Of a stretch of 64,000 nucleotides of DNA, positions 16,400 to 25,615 are shown in pieces. Location: assembly GCF_014857925.1 (NCBI RefSeq), contig NZ_JACYVZ010000009.1:1-64000 (forward strand), in the 5' to 3' direction. This DNA is from Cysteiniphilum marinum. Lineage in GTDB: Bacteria > Pseudomonadota > Gammaproteobacteria > Francisellales > Francisellaceae. Below the pieces are notes generated by a model that saw nothing but the letters and a program-made list of their open reading frames with translations, did no database searches and was not told the DNA's origin. The position numbers were made by a program, and so were the translations under genes. Each line of letters opens with the position of its first letter. The first letter of the stretch is position 1.

Positions 16400-17413
16400 A
16401 TGCTTATGAGTGTGAAAAGACTTAGGCTAACGCTGTTACTTTCGGCGTGTTTTGGTTTGTTGTCACCGGCTTATTCAAATACACAAAATCACAATATGGC
16501 TCATCATACACAGTCAACTGATGCGTTACATCACCATCATCAGGATGCTAATGATGGTATGTGGATGTTTGATATTATGACAATGTATATGAATATGGAT
16601 GGCTTCCAAAGCGGTGATAGTGGTGCTTCTGAACCAGATGGCATGATGGTGCCTAAACAAATGCATATGTATATGACGATGTTTATGGCAATGTATATGA
16701 CGCATGACTGGGATATTATGGTGATGAGTTCATACAATGTTAAAACCATGGATATGGATATGCATATGATGGGTGTTGTTGAAGGCTCAACAATGAAATC
16801 AGAAGGTTTTGGTGATACAGAAGTTACAGGCGGATATAATCTCATAAATAATGTAATGCAAAAATTGCAAATACGTGGCGGAATAAGCTTACCAACTGGG
16901 CGAATTAATTATCAAAGTGGTATGCCTATGATGGATACAACATTATTTGGTTACAATATGCAAATGGGTTCCGGTACGTTTGATCCAATTTTCGGTGTGA
17001 ATTATGCTCATTATCTACAAAGCTTAACGTTGGGTAGTGAGTTTAATGCAGTATTGCGCCTTTATGACAATTATCGTGATTATCAATTAGGCGATGTTTA
17101 CAGTGCCAATATCTATGCTAATTATCAATTATCATCAATGCTTGAAGTGGGCTCTAAATTAGAATATCTAATGACGACTAAAACCAGTGGGGTAGCTAAT
17201 GGTACAAAAGCAAGTTGGGGCATCAGTTATGATCCTGAAAGTACAGGTGGTGAAACCATCAACTTATCAATGATGGCAAAGCTTAAAGGTTATGGTTTGC
17301 TGCAAGATAGCGCATTGACTTTAGAGGTGGGTTATCCAGTTTATCAAAACTTAAATGGCACACAGATGAAACAGGCTTGGCAGGCGAGTCTACATTTTAG
17401 TTTTAATATTTAA
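16400..17413 (+). CDS. Met/His-rich outer-membrane beta-barrel protein
   Basis: A 337-residue exported protein of the phenol-degradation MetA/transporter-like outer-membrane group. After the signal peptide comes a His cluster (ALHHHHQDAND) and a striking Met/Asp-rich region around residues 50-125 (MWMFDIMTMYMNMDG, MHMYMTMFMAMYMTHDWD, MDMDMHMMG), resembling copper-binding Met motifs. The rest is barrel-like and ends in FSFNI. Its position behind an LPMO and a cytochrome b561 makes a copper uptake or copper-handling role attractive but unproven. A MITE follows immediately. Confidence 0.75.
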   Translation: MLMSVKRLRLTLLLSACFGLLSPAYSNTQNHNMAHHTQSTDALHHHHQDANDGMWMFDIMTMYMNMDGFQSGDSGASEPDGMMVPKQMHMYMTMFMAMYMTHDWDIMVMSSYNVKTMDMDMHMMGVVEGSTMKSEGFGDTEVTGGYNLINNVMQKLQIRGGISLPTGRINYQSGMPMMDTTLFGYNMQMGSGTFDPIFGVNYAHYLQSLTLGSEFNAVLRLYDNYRDYQLGDVYSANIYANYQLSSMLEVGSKLEYLMTTKTSGVANGTKASWGISYDPESTGGETINLSMMAKLKGYGLLQDSALTLEVGYPVYQNLNGTQMKQAWQASLHFSFNI

Positions 17414-17435
17414 TTAGAGAAAGATAAAGTGAAAT

Positions 17436-17604
17436 ATATACCCATCACAAAACATTTTACAGCATTTCTGCTATTGAATTTCCTGCGATTTTGAGTGATT
17501 GAATTTTGCTAATAGTCCTAGCTATTACCTGCTCTCCAATCACTCAAAATCACCAAAAGCTTCTTCAGCATTAAGTACCGCAAAATGATTTGTGATGGGT
17601 ATAT
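17436..17604. mobile_element. MITE, full copy 1
   Basis: A 169-bp non-coding element with near-perfect terminal inverted repeats of about 23 bp (ATATACCCATCACAAAACAT on the left, the complement of ATGATTTGTGATGGGTATAT on the right). The interior, including GATTGAATTTTGCTAATAGT and AGCTATTACCTGC, matches the copy inside the tRNA gene at 31918-32083. It separates the Met/His-rich gene from the pilus operon, and an upstream extension of the chaperone frame overlaps its right end. Confidence 0.85.
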
Positions 17605-17743
17605 TATGACGAGAAATTTTATTATTTTTGGTTATATTTCGTTATTTCCCATCCCGCAATCGTATGTTTATAATTTACTCATCAAGCGATTGACTAATGG
17701 GCTGTCAATGCAAGTGAAACTATTGATTTGGGGCAACTTATTT

Positions 17744-18478
17744 ATGATAAATTTTGTAAAGTATGTATTTGTTTTATGTTTGGGCTTAACTACGCTTTCT
17801 CATGCGAGTCTCGATCCAGGGGTGATGTTGCTAAAGTGGGACAATGATGATCAGGAGATCACGCGGACAATAAAAAACACAGGGAGCACAACTCAATATG
17901 TAAAGATAGAGGCTTTTAAAATTATTGATCCATTTGGAGAGGGTAAAGAGATAAAGCTTGAGCTTAAAGATATGGTAAGTGATCTTTTGGTTTCACCATT
18001 AAAGATGGTTATTCCACCTAATTATGAAAAGCTGCTTCGGATGAGTTTACCTAAAGGTAGAGATTCTATTACCGCGGATCAATATTACCGCATTCGTATT
18101 ATTCCTGTTGAGCCGTCGTTAGATAATGGATTTTTCAATGTGCAAGAAGGTGAGGTGAAAACTGGTGTTACTTTGTCTATTGCCTATGGAACCTTGCTAA
18201 TTGTCACACCGCTGCAGAAAAATATTCGCTATAACACAGTGCATGATGTAAGTGACGATGTTTTAAAGATAGAAAATAAAGGCAATAGCTTTGTTAAAGT
18301 TAAAATTCAAGGGACTTGTCGCGATGAGACGATTGAGCATTGTGAAAATGGGAACAAAGTAGAGAACCATATTGTGTACGCTAAACAAAGTAAAAATTTT
18401 AGTTTAACTGATTATAACCATAAGGAGACAGAGTATGTGATTACTGAGGGCAATGAGAGAGAATTATATGAAATTTAA
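17744..18478 (+). CDS. Alpha-fimbrial (CS1/Cbl-type) periplasmic chaperone
   Basis: A chaperone of about 244 residues for pilin subunits in the alternative chaperone-usher pathway. I start at ATG 17744 (MINFVKYVFVLCLGLTTLSHA, a clear signal peptide). The open frame extends to 17585, but that part begins inside a MITE. The mature chain shows Ig-like strands (IKNTGSTTQYVKIEA, YYRIRIIPVEP, LKIENKGNSFVKVKI). Identification rests mainly on operon context, since an adjacent pilin, usher and CblD-like tip gene follow in the classic order. Confidence 0.8.
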   Translation: MINFVKYVFVLCLGLTTLSHASLDPGVMLLKWDNDDQEITRTIKNTGSTTQYVKIEAFKIIDPFGEGKEIKLELKDMVSDLLVSPLKMVIPPNYEKLLRMSLPKGRDSITADQYYRIRIIPVEPSLDNGFFNVQEGEVKTGVTLSIAYGTLLIVTPLQKNIRYNTVHDVSDDVLKIENKGNSFVKVKIQGTCRDETIEHCENGNKVENHIVYAKQSKNFSLTDYNHKETEYVITEGNERELYEI

Positions 18479-18538
18479 CAAACAAATAAATGAATTTAAT
18501 ATCAAACTATGTAAATAAATATATTTAGGAGAAATACA

Positions 18539-19051
18539 ATGAAAACAATCACAAAAACACTAGCAGCAAGCGTTTTATTAACAGCATCTATTATTGGTGG
18601 GGTAAATGCAGCTTCTACTCAAGGAGAAAGCTTATCGATTCACTTATCTGCGAATGTTCCAGATACTGATGCGGCTTACTACACCGTGAATGTAGCAAAC
18701 TCTCAATTTCAATTTTCTTATGATTTAGTTGCAGATGATTTCACTGGTGATTCAACGCCAGTTACGATAAATGTAGGCAATGGTGAAATAACTGCGCTTA
18801 ACGTCAGTGCAGCTGCGCCGCTAGAGATTACGCATAGTACTGATCCAACAAAGAAAATTGGCTATGCGGTCAAACTTGGGACTCAGGCGATTACAACAAC
18901 AGCGGCAAATATTTTTACTCAACTTGGTAACCCAGATGGTACCTCTATCGTGGATCTGACGATTGATCCTGAAACATATGACGATTCTAAACACGTAGAA
19001 GGAAACTATAGTGGTAACTTAAATCTTCTTTTTGATGGAACTTTAAGCTAA
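18539..19051 (+). CDS. CS1-type major fimbrial subunit
   Basis: A 170-residue pilin with a typical signal peptide (ending GGVNA) and a mature start ASTQGESLSIHLSANVPD. That resembles the CooA/CfaB/CblA group, whose members begin with a beta-strand rich in Ser/Thr and Val. No cysteines are present in the mature chain, as in that group. A good ribosome-binding site (GGAGAAA) precedes the ATG. Second gene of the four-gene pilus operon. Confidence 0.82.
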   Translation: MKTITKTLAASVLLTASIIGGVNAASTQGESLSIHLSANVPDTDAAYYTVNVANSQFQFSYDLVADDFTGDSTPVTINVGNGEITALNVSAAAPLEITHSTDPTKKIGYAVKLGTQAITTTAANIFTQLGNPDGTSIVDLTIDPETYDDSKHVEGNYSGNLNLLFDGTLS

Positions 19052-19097
19052 GACGTTTGGGTTAATTTGGGTTAATAAGCTATAAGAGGCATAATCG

Positions 19098-21518
19098 ATG
19101 ATTTATTTGAAATTTATTTGTTTGGGTGGAGTGCTGAGTTTTTGTTTATTAGCTAAGGCTCATGCAAATAAACATATACCAAAAGAATTTATTGATTTTG
19201 CCTCACAGCAAGGGGTTGATGTGAATGTTCAAGTTTCAGGTGTTCAGCTTGGGTACCATACAGCATATATGCAAGATAGTAAACTTGAAGGAATTGATCT
19301 TAATGAGATTTTCTCTTCTGTAAAGTTAAAAGATACAGCTAAAGCAGTTATTTTAGATCAATGGCGTTCAGGGATTCCTTTTGAAGATGCCATTTACTGT
19401 AGCACTGAATATGAAGCTCAAGGCATCTGTAAAGCGGGATCTATTTTAGCAAGAAGTCATTTTTCGACCAAGACATCCCAGTTGGATATTACAATTAATA
19501 AGAGCGCGGTATCGTATCAAAATCATCAAGATCAGGGCTATCTTAATCTACATGAAAACACACGTTATGGCAGTATTTTTAACTATGATCTTTACTTTGA
19601 TGTTTCAAATGAGACATCAAGCTATAACTTAAATTTAGAGAATATCAGTAGTGTTAATAATACTTCTATTCACAGCGGCATCATCGCCTCAGGCAATGAA
19701 AATAGCTCAAGTGAAACACTAACGCAGCTTTATGTGCAGCAGGAGTTTCAAGACAATCTGTTAATTGCAGGTTTTATGGGCAGCTATGAGGCGCCTTTTA
19801 ATGCCGTGACGCAAATGGATTATATCCCATCAGTGGATAGCTTACTTATTGGGCTGTCAAGCTCAAATAATATGAAGAAAAACAAAAATGCGAGCTCTCA
19901 AGTGCCGATTTTAATTTATGCACAGAGTAATACCAAAGTAAAAATTTATAAAGAAAACAACCTTTTAAGTGTGCAAAGTTTTGCCGCAGGGACACATGAG
20001 GTTGACACCTCCTCTTTTCCTTATGGTATTTATTCAGTGAGAGTTGAGATTTATCAAGGAAACACCTTGATTGAAACCAGAATAAGCACAGTTGTCAAAC
20101 CAACTTCAGCAGCAGACTTTGGTGACAGGAGCTCACATTACAGACTTTGGCTCGGGATGGCAAAAGAGACAAACTATCAAGAGCAGTTTTTTCCTGATCG
20201 CTTTAATAAAGTCTATCTAGGTGGGGCTTATGCATTTATGCCGTTAACCAATACAGTGACAAACCTTTCAGCTTATGTGCTGGGTAGTACGGTAACAGGG
20301 GAGGCTGGTGTTGATTATTTGTTCTCAGAGAGTCTCTCATTTAATGCTTCAGGCGCGATTGATAACTATCATGGTTATGGATTTAATATCAATGCACAAA
20401 TGCAGCCATTTAGTTTGCTTTCGATGAGTTTGTGGTATCAAAATGAAGATAATCAAAGAAATAACTATCAAAATGAGCAAGTTTTTAGTGCCTTTGCAAA
20501 AGATTATAATAGCATTGGCATAAGCACTAGCATTCATCTAAATGATATTGGACTTGGTTCTTTATCAGGAAGCTATATGTATAATTTAAAAACAAATGGT
20601 TTTCAATCCAACGTGTCACATTATAAAACATGGGTTAGTGCCAGGGACTATCAAATTTATTCAACGATTAACTATGGTTATAGTAAGTACACAGGTGGTC
20701 AATATAAAGACTTTTCCATTATGCTCAACTTTAGCTACTTCTTTGATAATGGTTCGAGCATTAACAGTTCTCTTGGGCATCAAAGCTATAATAATACAAA
20801 TAGTGGCACACTTGGCTATTCACCAAACTTTGACAGTAATTATATTGATGATGTGTCACTTGAGATAGATTATGGTGATGTTAGTGAGTCGCAAGGTATT
20901 TCAGTTAACTTGGGCTCTGATAATATCAGTGGCTTTATTGATGCAGCTCATCAATCAACTAACGGAGAATCAACTTCATCAATATATGGCTCACTCTCAG
21001 GCAGTTTTGCTTTGGTTGATTTTATCCCTTCTTTCAGTGCGGATCAGTATAATCAGGCGGGTGTTATGATTGATATGGATATGCCAGAGGACGCAAGTGT
21101 TGATGCTGAGATTGATGGCAGACGCTATAGTTTAAGTGCAGGGCAGAATCTTATTATGCTGCCGGCGTACCAAGAATACACGCTTCAGCTTTTAGAGGAT
21201 AGAAATGACAGATCGAATCTCCAATACTCTGAGAAAGAAAAAAGCTTCACTCTCATGCCGGGCAATATTGTTCAGATTGATGAATCTGCGATTGCGACAA
21301 TACATGTATTAGGTCGTGCATTGGTTGATGGTAAGCCTAAGAAAAATGTGATGGTCAAAAATCACATTAACCAAACAGTAACCGATGAGAAAGGCTATTT
21401 TATGGTGTATATAGATAAAAGAAATCCAACCTTGCAAATTAACGGTAGTTGTAAATATGAGTTTCAAGATCCTCAAGTTTTGCAATCAGGACAGTGGATA
21501 GGAGTGATTGAATGTTAA
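19098..21518 (+). CDS. Outer-membrane usher of the CS1/TcfC type
   Basis: An 806-residue outer-membrane usher that exports and assembles the pilin. After a signal peptide, the N-terminal domain contains FASQQGVDVNVQVSG and a Cys pair region (IYCSTEYEAQGICKAG). A long beta-barrel follows, and the C-terminal domain has a plug/Ig-like part (HVLGRALVDGKPKKNVMV, VTDEKGYFMVYID, a terminal Cys). The layout fits the TcfC/CblC family rather than FimD. Its last codons overlap the tip gene by 7 bp. Confidence 0.88.
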   Translation: MIYLKFICLGGVLSFCLLAKAHANKHIPKEFIDFASQQGVDVNVQVSGVQLGYHTAYMQDSKLEGIDLNEIFSSVKLKDTAKAVILDQWRSGIPFEDAIYCSTEYEAQGICKAGSILARSHFSTKTSQLDITINKSAVSYQNHQDQGYLNLHENTRYGSIFNYDLYFDVSNETSSYNLNLENISSVNNTSIHSGIIASGNENSSSETLTQLYVQQEFQDNLLIAGFMGSYEAPFNAVTQMDYIPSVDSLLIGLSSSNNMKKNKNASSQVPILIYAQSNTKVKIYKENNLLSVQSFAAGTHEVDTSSFPYGIYSVRVEIYQGNTLIETRISTVVKPTSAADFGDRSSHYRLWLGMAKETNYQEQFFPDRFNKVYLGGAYAFMPLTNTVTNLSAYVLGSTVTGEAGVDYLFSESLSFNASGAIDNYHGYGFNINAQMQPFSLLSMSLWYQNEDNQRNNYQNEQVFSAFAKDYNSIGISTSIHLNDIGLGSLSGSYMYNLKTNGFQSNVSHYKTWVSARDYQIYSTINYGYSKYTGGQYKDFSIMLNFSYFFDNGSSINSSLGHQSYNNTNSGTLGYSPNFDSNYIDDVSLEIDYGDVSESQGISVNLGSDNISGFIDAAHQSTNGESTSSIYGSLSGSFALVDFIPSFSADQYNQAGVMIDMDMPEDASVDAEIDGRRYSLSAGQNLIMLPAYQEYTLQLLEDRNDRSNLQYSEKEKSFTLMPGNIVQIDESAIATIHVLGRALVDGKPKKNVMVKNHINQTVTDEKGYFMVYIDKRNPTLQINGSCKYEFQDPQVLQSGQWIGVIEC

Positions 21519-22507
21519 AAAAAATGATACTTTCCTTAGGCGTTATTTTTAGCCAATATTCTCTATCTATGGCTGAGGTTGTAATGATAGATGACTACGA
21601 CACCATCTATAGTAGTTCTTTGATGAATGGTGGAGATTGTCTGAGTAATGGTTCTTGGTGTAGTTATTTTGGAGTAGTAGGTGAAGAGCTAAGTGTTGTT
21701 TCTTCAGAGATAAAGGATCCGTTAGGAGTACGTAGATATCATTCTAAATTCAACAATCCTTCATGGACTCATGACAGAGTTATGGAATTTATTGTGGAAT
21801 TAAAAGACCAAAATACAGGTGTTGTATCAGAATTTACAGTTTTGACCAGGCGTGAAGGGTGGGGGAAAACTGATAGTGGAGTTTCAGGAAGGGTATGGTT
21901 TTATACAAATGCAGCAACTTCATATTATAAAGACATTCCACAATCTGGTGATGCGCAATTTGAGTTTTATATACCTAGACCAGCGATGATGCCTCAAGCA
22001 GGAACATATAAAGGCAATGCCATTATGAAAACTTGGGAGACTTGGCCTTCTGAGGATAGTAATCCTAACATAGGTAACCCAGGACCATCTATATTGGTGA
22101 GATTTGAGATGGTGATACCATTGTCCTTTAATTTTGAAGCGATGTTAACACATCTGCAATTAAAGCCAGAGAGCTCAAAACTAGAGACCTTTGCCACAAA
22201 TAGCTACATCAAGCATACATCAAACGCACCTGTTCCAGTAGATTATAATGTTACCTTGGCATGTAATAGTCCTTCAAGTGATGATGGCAATGGCAACTGT
22301 CAATTAGAGAACACAGATACGAAAAGTCATTGGGCTTATGAGGTTTATATCAATAATGAAAAGATTATCACTAATGCAACAAACACAACAGCACTGCAGC
22401 AGCTTCCGAGTAACTATAGTATTCCACTTAATATTATAGCTAAGAGCCCGCCTGACTCTGGGCAGTATGAAGGTCAAATGACATTAAATTTTGATGCTGT
22501 ATGGTAA
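21512..22507 (+). CDS. CblD/CooD-like pilus tip protein (minor adhesin)
   Basis: A 331-residue exported protein predicted to sit at the pilus tip and start assembly, as CblD and CooD do. The N-terminal adhesin part is Trp- and Tyr-rich. The C-terminal pilin-like domain contains LACNSPSSDDGNGNC and ends with the donor-strand-like YEGQMTLNFDAVW. Its start overlaps the usher stop by 7 bp, indicating coupled translation. Last gene of the operon. Confidence 0.8.
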   Translation: MLKKMILSLGVIFSQYSLSMAEVVMIDDYDTIYSSSLMNGGDCLSNGSWCSYFGVVGEELSVVSSEIKDPLGVRRYHSKFNNPSWTHDRVMEFIVELKDQNTGVVSEFTVLTRREGWGKTDSGVSGRVWFYTNAATSYYKDIPQSGDAQFEFYIPRPAMMPQAGTYKGNAIMKTWETWPSEDSNPNIGNPGPSILVRFEMVIPLSFNFEAMLTHLQLKPESSKLETFATNSYIKHTSNAPVPVDYNVTLACNSPSSDDGNGNCQLENTDTKSHWAYEVYINNEKIITNATNTTALQQLPSNYSIPLNIIAKSPPDSGQYEGQMTLNFDAVW

Positions 22508-22525
22508 TAACCTTGGTTTGGTGTC

Positions 22526-22559
22526 AATGGCCAACAGAAGTGTACCAGAATCGGCCATT
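22526..22559. repeat. Short inverted repeat, possible IS-end remnant
   Basis: AATGGCC and GGCCATT flank a 20-bp loop containing AGAAGTGTACC, a sequence style seen at insertion-sequence ends. It is only a hint; no transposase is nearby. It lies in the 290-bp gap after the pilus operon. Confidence 0.25.
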
Positions 22560-22625
22560 AACAGTTTGGAGAGTTAAGCTTCATAAAGTTGTCACATTCA
22601 GTCTGAGTATAATACTTTCTATCAT

Positions 22626-22651
22626 AACTCGCAAAAATAGTTCGAGTTTTT
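22626..22651 (+). terminator. Weak candidate terminator after the pilus operon
   Basis: AACTCG and CGAGTT form a 6-bp stem with an 11-nt loop, followed by T residues. It lies 120 bp past the tip-gene stop. The stem is short, so confidence is low. Confidence 0.3.
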
Positions 22652-22798
22652 AAAAAACCATGTTAGATAATGCCATTTGATGATTTATGGTTATTTTTAT
22701 CTAGTTGTTATCATGCTTGTGAAATGTATGATTAAGTTGTATCAGATTTGATATGTTGAATGATTTTAAAAATATTAATATAACAAGAAGGAACTTTT

Positions 22799-23668
22799 AT
22801 GAAATTAAAGTTTGTAGCAGTGTTTGTAGGGTTTTCGATGATTGGAATGGCTCAGGCGCAAGAAGATGTGATGTATTTTTCTAATCAGACATCTAAAGGG
22901 AGTGCGAGTAATGGTCAAAACCTTTCTGCTCCAGCACTTGATAAATCATCTGTAGTAGAGTCTTTTGCTGATGACGCTTCAAATTTTGAGGATATTCCGG
23001 TGATCACGGTAGCAGATGATCAGGTGTCAGATTATAATCCCGACGATCCTTTGGAAATAATGGGAACCAGTGTATACGATGGTGGTGGTAATTTATCAAG
23101 TGTAACATTTAGTGTGGGTAGCGGGGCATTGTATATCGCTAATGCTGCTGGTCGTGGAAATAATACACATACAGTCACGGTAACAGGGTATGATTATGGC
23201 GCTGGTATAGATGAAAGCCAAGGAGGGATAGACGCTGCTTTAAGAGGTGGTGTTCAGTATATGCCAGTACATAACTTTAAGGGTGATACTAGCGTAACGG
23301 TTAATGCAATTGATGATGCGGGTAATCGGGCACAGAAGGAAAGTATAGCAATTACCGTTGAGGACTTTCCGGAGTTTATAACGGCATCCTGTGAGCATGA
23401 CTACGTCCCGGAATTGGATGCCGATGAGTATTTGGTCACTTATAAACTAGACCCAGGTGACAAAGTGTTAGATAACGTGATGTTTTCCAATCTGCATGGA
23501 AGTTCAGGAGAGTGGGAGTCCACAACTGAATTTTTTTATGTACAAGGGGTCTATAATCATTATATTAATAAAGGTAAATCTCATGGAAATTCGACGGATA
23601 TGTTTTATCGCGCTACCTTCAAGGATGGAAGTACTTTAGATAGATATATGACGTGCACGCACATTTAG
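22799..23668 (+). CDS. Secreted Ig/cadherin-like repeat protein, unknown function
   Basis: 289 residues with a signal peptide (ending GMAQA). The acidic N-terminal linker is followed by a region resembling bacterial cadherin- or hyalin-like repeats (SVTFSVGSGALYI, HTVTVTGYDYGAG, DTSVTVNAIDDAGNRAQKESIAITV). The C-terminal part (SCEHDYVPELDADEYLV to YMTCTHI) holds two Cys that could form a disulphide. I do not recognise a named family. It lies alone between the pilus operon and the O-antigen ligase-type gene. A 24-bp direct duplication spans its stop. Confidence 0.55.
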   Translation: MKLKFVAVFVGFSMIGMAQAQEDVMYFSNQTSKGSASNGQNLSAPALDKSSVVESFADDASNFEDIPVITVADDQVSDYNPDDPLEIMGTSVYDGGGNLSSVTFSVGSGALYIANAAGRGNNTHTVTVTGYDYGAGIDESQGGIDAALRGGVQYMPVHNFKGDTSVTVNAIDDAGNRAQKESIAITVEDFPEFITASCEHDYVPELDADEYLVTYKLDPGDKVLDNVMFSNLHGSSGEWESTTEFFYVQGVYNHYINKGKSHGNSTDMFYRATFKDGSTLDRYMTCTHI

Positions 23669-23688
23669 ATAAATATATGACGTGCTCG
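23635..23688. repeat. Direct duplication across the stop codon
   Basis: Two copies of about 24 bp (TTTAGATAGATATATGACGT and TTTAGATAAATATATGACGT, each continuing GC), 29 bp apart. The second begins at the stop codon of the secreted protein and would re-encode the last residues (LDKYMTCS). A small tandem slip. Confidence 0.7.
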
Positions 23689-23891
23689 ATCTGACCTCCT
23701 GTTACATCCAATCTGAACAATTATAAAACATGAATCACTGTGTTATGACGAGTGATTATTCGTTATCTTTCAAGATTTGATCAATAAGTAATCTTATGTA
23801 GACTGCTTATATTACTTATTATCTTTATGATCCTAGTTAGTAAATTGTTTTGCTAATGATGTTGATATTATAAAACAGGAGCAGAGCTTCA

Positions 23892-25403
23892 ATGCAACAA
23901 TGGTTAAGACAAAGCGGTGTAGCCATCACTTTAAGTGCTATTTTGTTAGTTATATTTATTGCACCACTACAGTTGGAGCATATCTTTTATTACGACCAGC
24001 GGCGTGTAATGCAATTATTGCTACTGAGTATTGTGCCTTTATTATTTCTATGGAGAAATTACAGCGTATTTATCTTGCAGATATTGATGCAGAATAAGGT
24101 TGTATCCTTATTGTTATCGTTATTTTTGATGATTGGGTTGTTAAGTAGTATTAAGGCATCATTTATGGGGATAGCCTTTGTGCACTATACCCAGTTATGT
24201 TTATTGATTCTGCTTAGTTTGACAATTGCTTATAGTGTTGTACATAAACAACAAAATATTAACTACTATATGTGGTTAGGGTGTTTGTTTTTTATAGTAG
24301 TCGCTGCTTATATTGGTCATGGCTACGTTGTATTATTCGCTGAGAATATAGGGACTAATATGCTAAACAGTGTTTCAGCATTAACAGTCCATCCGCAATT
24401 TTTAAATCCTAGATTTTTAGATCAAATTTTAACAGCTTTAGTGCCACTAAGTAGTGGCTTGCTTTTGATTGTTAAAAATCGTTATCTCAAAATAATCGCG
24501 ATTACTGCCGTCAGTACAGGGCTTTATTTGATGATTTTAACGGCTTCTCGAGCAAGTTTTGTTATATTGATATCAATGATAGTCATTGGCATCATTTTCT
24601 TTCGTCCATTATTTTATCGCTATTGTAAGTATATGTTGCTTTGCTTTGTTTTGGCGTTTTTTGCTTATTATACCATTACGTTTTTGATGGAAGCATCAGT
24701 TGGCTTGAATATGGATCGTAGTGATGGTTTTTTAAGCTATAGTGATCGTTGGCCATTGATTCAAGCGGCGATTTTAGCAGGGTTATCTGAGAATATATTT
24801 CTAGGTCTAGGGCCCGGTATGTATCCTGCTTTTGTTTACTTTTATAGTGAAACAACAGCTGCTCACCCACATAATATATGGGCATTATTATTAGCTGAGT
24901 GGGGCATCATCAATGCGATCATCGTTATGATGCTTGTCATTATGCTTATCGTTAGATTTTTTAACATAGCAAAATTAATTCAAGATAATATCTATGCTAT
25001 GGTGATCGTTTTTGCTGTAAGCTCTATGTTTATTAAAGGATTAGTTAGTGGCGTGACCATTATGCCTGCTGCACAACTTACTTTTGCGCTCACGATTGGG
25101 TTGTTGATCGCTATATTTATATCAAAGGCTAATTTGCTAACCTTTAAATCAACCATTGAGCAGAGAATTTTCAAGTTGCTTTTGGGCGCTATTTGTATGA
25201 TTGCATCAGCTTATTTGCTGTTATATTCATTACATAGTATGTCTCGATTAACGACAAATGCCTATCATTATGGTACAGCCTGTTATATTAAAAATAAGGA
25301 CATGACCAGTCTGAGTCCTAATTTGTGGTCAAACGGTTGGTTTATGACGCATAACAAAAGTATTGAAGCGCTTTCTCATTCAGCTGATTTGAAATGTGTT
25401 TAG
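23892..25403 (+). CDS. O-antigen ligase/polymerase-family (Wzy_C) membrane protein
   Basis: A 503-residue polytopic protein with about twelve hydrophobic segments. The Wzy_C/O-antigen ligase signature is visible: a short Arg-containing loop with TASRAS, then GLGPGMYPAF and the AHPHNIWALLLAEWGI element that carries the conserved His. Members join O-antigen to lipid A-core (WaaL), polymerise O-units or glycosylate pilins (PglL/PilO type). With no LPS cluster beside it, a glycan-transfer role on surface proteins remains possible. ATG 23892 has AGGAG upstream. Confidence 0.8.
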   Translation: MQQWLRQSGVAITLSAILLVIFIAPLQLEHIFYYDQRRVMQLLLLSIVPLLFLWRNYSVFILQILMQNKVVSLLLSLFLMIGLLSSIKASFMGIAFVHYTQLCLLILLSLTIAYSVVHKQQNINYYMWLGCLFFIVVAAYIGHGYVVLFAENIGTNMLNSVSALTVHPQFLNPRFLDQILTALVPLSSGLLLIVKNRYLKIIAITAVSTGLYLMILTASRASFVILISMIVIGIIFFRPLFYRYCKYMLLCFVLAFFAYYTITFLMEASVGLNMDRSDGFLSYSDRWPLIQAAILAGLSENIFLGLGPGMYPAFVYFYSETTAAHPHNIWALLLAEWGIINAIIVMMLVIMLIVRFFNIAKLIQDNIYAMVIVFAVSSMFIKGLVSGVTIMPAAQLTFALTIGLLIAIFISKANLLTFKSTIEQRIFKLLLGAICMIASAYLLLYSLHSMSRLTTNAYHYGTACYIKNKDMTSLSPNLWSNGWFMTHNKSIEALSHSADLKCV

Positions 25404-25501
25404 CTGTTTTGTTTTTTTGCTTTAAACTATCAAGGATCATAGCTTACTAAGGCGTTTGATATATGCTGCTTTATGTTATGTTTGATGATTTTTTAACACT
25501 T

Positions 25502-25529
25502 TTGTCTTGGTGGTTTTTTGAGGTATACT
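25502..25529 (+). promoter_or_regulatory. Candidate sigma-70 promoter for the DUF1460 gene
   Basis: TTGTCT, a 16-bp spacer, then TATACT, about 85 bp upstream of the start at 25616. Confidence 0.4.
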
Positions 25530-25615
25530 CTGGGGAGATTATTTTAGTGTGGTCAGTGGTTTATTTAAATTTGATATATTAGATATTTGTAACCTAAACA
25601 CGGAGGTTCTTTGAT

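Noticed and set aside
17585-17743. N-terminal extension of the fimbrial chaperone
   Set aside because: It begins inside the MITE and precedes a clean signal peptide starting at 17744.
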